NCBI RefSeq assembly: GCF_000373985.1
Contig: NZ_KB892920.1
Span: 120 to 8,150 of the forward strand
Length of the DNA stretch: 8,031 nucleotides
Origin: Desulfobacter curvatus DSM 3379
Lineage (GTDB): Bacteria; Desulfobacterota; Desulfobacteria; Desulfobacterales; Desulfobacteraceae
Direction: 5' to 3'
Below the pieces are notes generated by a model, which saw only the letters and a program-made list of their open reading frames with translations, did no database searches and was not told where the DNA came from. Positions 6,630 through 8,031 of this stretch are shown piece after piece. The position numbers and the translations under genes are program-made. Within the stretch, counting starts at the first letter, position 1, and the number at the start of each line of letters is the position of its first letter.

Positions 6630-7100
6630 TTGGCCCATCAGAAAGTTATGCACATGCTTGAAACATGCGGTTTTCCGTATACCGTTCACACGCATCCCAA
6701 GGTCTGCACCATTGACGATGCCCAGCGGCTGGTCCCCCATCTCACCCATAACTTGATTAAAACCGTGGTCTTTCGAATCAAAGATTCCTATTGGATTCTC
6801 GCCGCTGTCAACGGCCATGCACGGATTGATTACAAACTTCTGGCCCGGGCCTTCGGTGTCAACCGCAAATTGATCCGGGCCGTATCCCCGGACACTGTGG
6901 AAGAGCAACTGGGGTTTGAAATCGGCGGAACCGGCCCTTTCCCCATTATGGACACCGTCAAGATCGTCGTGGATGAATCCCTGTCAGGTGTTGGCTCTAT
7001 TTTTTGCGGTTCCGGAAATAACACGGTAACCATTGAAATGGACATCACCGATCTGATCCGCCTGATCTCTCCGATCATTACAAACATTACCAAAGATTGA
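6630..7100 (+). CDS. YbaK/EbsC-family aminoacyl-tRNA deacylase (ProX-like editing domain)
   Basis: A free-standing 156-residue trans-editing domain of the family that removes wrongly attached amino acids from tRNA, such as alanine or cysteine from tRNA-Pro. The length is typical. Visible family features are the N-terminal helix with HTHPKVCTIDDAQ (20-32), the probable catalytic Lys44 in HNLIKTVVFR (40-49), the folding strand SYWILAAVNG, and the GGTGPFPI...VVDESL stretch (99-118), followed by SIFCGSGNN (123-131), the usual (Y/F)xGxG motif. It starts with TTG behind GGAGG. It lies 65 bases after soxG but beyond the sox terminator, so it is probably expressed separately. Its exact amino acid and tRNA specificity cannot be assigned, and a functional link to sarcosine metabolism is not shown. 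Confidence 0.92.
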   Translation: MAHQKVMHMLETCGFPYTVHTHPKVCTIDDAQRLVPHLTHNLIKTVVFRIKDSYWILAAVNGHARIDYKLLARAFGVNRKLIRAVSPDTVEEQLGFEIGGTGPFPIMDTVKIVVDESLSGVGSIFCGSGNNTVTIEMDITDLIRLISPIITNITKD

Positions 7101-7241
7101 GATCAATTCAGCCAAAAAGACTGTTGTATTAAGAAGATACGGATAGTATCGATATCCCGTTCAGGATAACAATGCCGAAATCGCTTTCATCTGATAAAAA
7201 CGACTTTGTCAACTTATTATAATAAGAAAACGATTTAATTA

Positions 7242-7466
7242 TTATTTGGGGCTGCGAACAAGCCGTACCGCCATTTCAAACCCCTCGCTATGAGCGTCTA
7301 CTCGACCATTCATAAAATTTATGTAATAGATGAGCATCGGAATATCTTCATTTCTGGTGATGCTCCAATACGGTGCCCCTTCGCCGGAATCTCTTATATC
7401 ATCCGGGAAAACGATTGAATTGATGGCCGGATCTTCGCAAAACGTTTTCAGCGAGTCAGATGAAAA
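7242..7466 (-). pseudogene. 5'-truncated C-terminal fragment of an Lcl/DUF1566-domain protein
   Basis: The - strand frame runs open from an in-frame stop at 7467-7469 to a TAA at 7242-7244 and has no ATG at its head. Its 74 residues read like the end of an Lcl C-terminal (DUF1566) domain: CEDPAINSIVFPDD, then APYWSITRN, then NFMNGRVDAHSEGFEM and a final VRLVRS. This follows the family order of PAIN..FP, YWSST, VNF.NGRV and YVR.VR. Such domains occur in secreted or surface proteins. The N-terminal part is missing and unrelated + strand coding sequence begins at the break, so it is a remnant left by rearrangement. The opposing + strand frame over this part is a shadow. Confidence 0.75.
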
Positions 7467-7772
7467 TCAACCTAATATATTTCTATATCAGAAAAATTTT
7501 AGTACATATTTAACCCATATAGAAGCAACTTTAAAAGCGTTTATTGCTATTGGTGATGGAGTCCTTCATATGCCCTGTATATTTCCAAAACGGTAGAACG
7601 GAAATATTTTGCAAACACATGCCCACGCTGCAAAATAATTTATGGTGATTTCTTTCTGCATGATGAACCAAGGGCACCTTTTTTTCCTGCTGATGAGAGA
7701 GATGCCAAATTATTATACATTAAAGAAATTCCTTTGACCGGATCTATTGATATTGATGGAAATGTTAGTTCC
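7459..7772 (+). pseudogene. Frameshifted fragment of an unrecognised CxxC-containing protein, cut by IS66
   Basis: From about 7459 one + frame reads protein-like sequence (PNIFLYQKNFSTYLTHIEAT, then LKAFIAIGDG). At about 7559-7561 the likely coding frame moves to another one that continues as SPSYALYISKTVERKYF, then ANTCPRCKIIYGDFFLHDEP and RAPFFPADERDAKLLYIKEI. Restoring one base (GGAG to GGAAG) would join them into one chain of about 105 residues. The CPRC pair may be half of a zinc site. The left end lacks a start and abuts the DUF1566 fragment; the right end is broken by the IS66 end at 7773. I do not recognise the family. The join is inferred from how natural the two translations look. 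Confidence 0.5.
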
Positions 7773-8031
7773 GTAAGCGGTGTATGAACCACACCTTTTT
7801 AAGCCTGGCTGGGTGTTATATCGTTGAATTCCAACAAATTTTTATCTAAGTTTTGTGGCATCAAGGCTTTAAATTCGTCTGCTGTCATTGCTTCCGGTAA
7901 ATTTTCAAAAAGAAATTTGAGGTACCAATAAGGTTCAAGTCCACTGGCCTTGGCGGTTTCGATTAGGCTGTAAATGCAGGCACTGGCCCTGGCGCCCTCG
8001 GGTGTACAGGAAAATAACCAGTTTTTTCTAC
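7773..8031 (-). mobile_element. IS66-family insertion sequence, one end (continues past the window)
   Basis: The element end begins with GTAAGCGG at 7773, the GTAAGCG terminus typical of IS66-family inverted repeats. The transposase stop codon lies 26 bases inside. IS66 elements make 8-bp target duplications; the 8 bases before the end are TTAGTTCC (7765-7772), which should reappear at the far end, outside the window. A small hairpin with a T5 tail (GGTGT 7779-7783, ACACC 7791-7795, then TTTTT) could stop transcription entering the element from the left. Confidence 0.9.
7799..8031 (-). CDS. IS66-family transposase (TnpC), C-terminal 76 residues
   Basis: This is the last part of the DDE transposase of an IS66 element; the rest lies beyond the window edge. 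The visible chain opens with RKNWLFSCTPEGARASACIY and continues SLIETAKASGLEPYWYLKFL, the characteristic end of the catalytic domain and the IS66 C-terminal domain. It ends in ...NDITPSQA followed by TAA (7799-7801). The frame is intact for all visible codons, so nothing here shows the copy is dead. The Cys in SCTPEG stands where many relatives have Asp or Asn. Confidence 0.93.
   Translation of the reverse strand, partial: RKNWLFSCTPEGARASACIYSLIETAKASGLEPYWYLKFLFENLPEAMTADEFKALMPQNLDKNLLEFNDITPSQA

Noticed and set aside
7213..7226. Perfect palindrome CTTATTATAATAAG
   Set aside because: Entirely A/T except its ends and set in AT-rich DNA; chance is a sufficient explanation, and there is no gene start next to it.
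7330..7458. Upstream part of an 88-residue + strand frame with an ATG at 7330
   Set aside because: This part lies over the DUF1566 fragment, which reads much better on the - strand, and there is no ribosome binding site.

Overview
This window carries a heterotetrameric sarcosine-oxidase-type operon, soxB-soxD-soxA-soxG (+ strand, about 1485-6564), with a divergently transcribed RpiR-family regulator (- strand, 386-1255). Downstream are a YbaK/EbsC-type aminoacyl-tRNA deacylase (6630-7100) and a right flank of gene remnants ending in an IS66-family element that runs off the window.

Organism: the genes are mid-GC with AT-rich intergenic DNA, strong GGAGG-type ribosome binding sites and some TTG starts, so it is a bacterium. 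Sequence style loosely suggests a Desulfobacterota-like anaerobe. This is inference; nothing in the window proves the taxon.

Layout: 1-385 has no convincing gene, but holds a perfect 10-bp inverted repeat and what looks like the ribosome binding site of a leftward gene lying outside the window. The gap 1256-1484 is the control region: a good sigma-70 promoter for the regulator, a TTGACA box for the sox operon and a symmetric 51-bp interrupted dyad that is the best operator candidate. The four sox genes are tightly packed (9-bp gap, 4-bp overlap, 11-bp gap) and end at a 12-bp-stem intrinsic terminator. The ybaK-like gene follows as its own unit.

How the genes work together: SoxA, B, D and G would form one flavoenzyme that oxidatively demethylates sarcosine or a similar secondary N-methyl amino acid. 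The FMN-anchoring His, the carboxylate-binding Arg/Lys pair, the zinc ligands of SoxD and the folate-binding C-terminal domain of SoxA are all present, so the methyl group would leave as 5,10-methylene-tetrahydrofolate. The RpiR protein probably controls the operon in response to a ligand of its SIS domain; that ligand is unknown.

The right flank (7242-8031) is a genomic scar. It holds a 5'-truncated Lcl/DUF1566 C-terminal fragment on the - strand, a frameshifted fragment of an unrecognised CxxC protein on the + strand, and the end of an IS66 element that cuts the latter. I found no tRNA, rRNA or CRISPR array.
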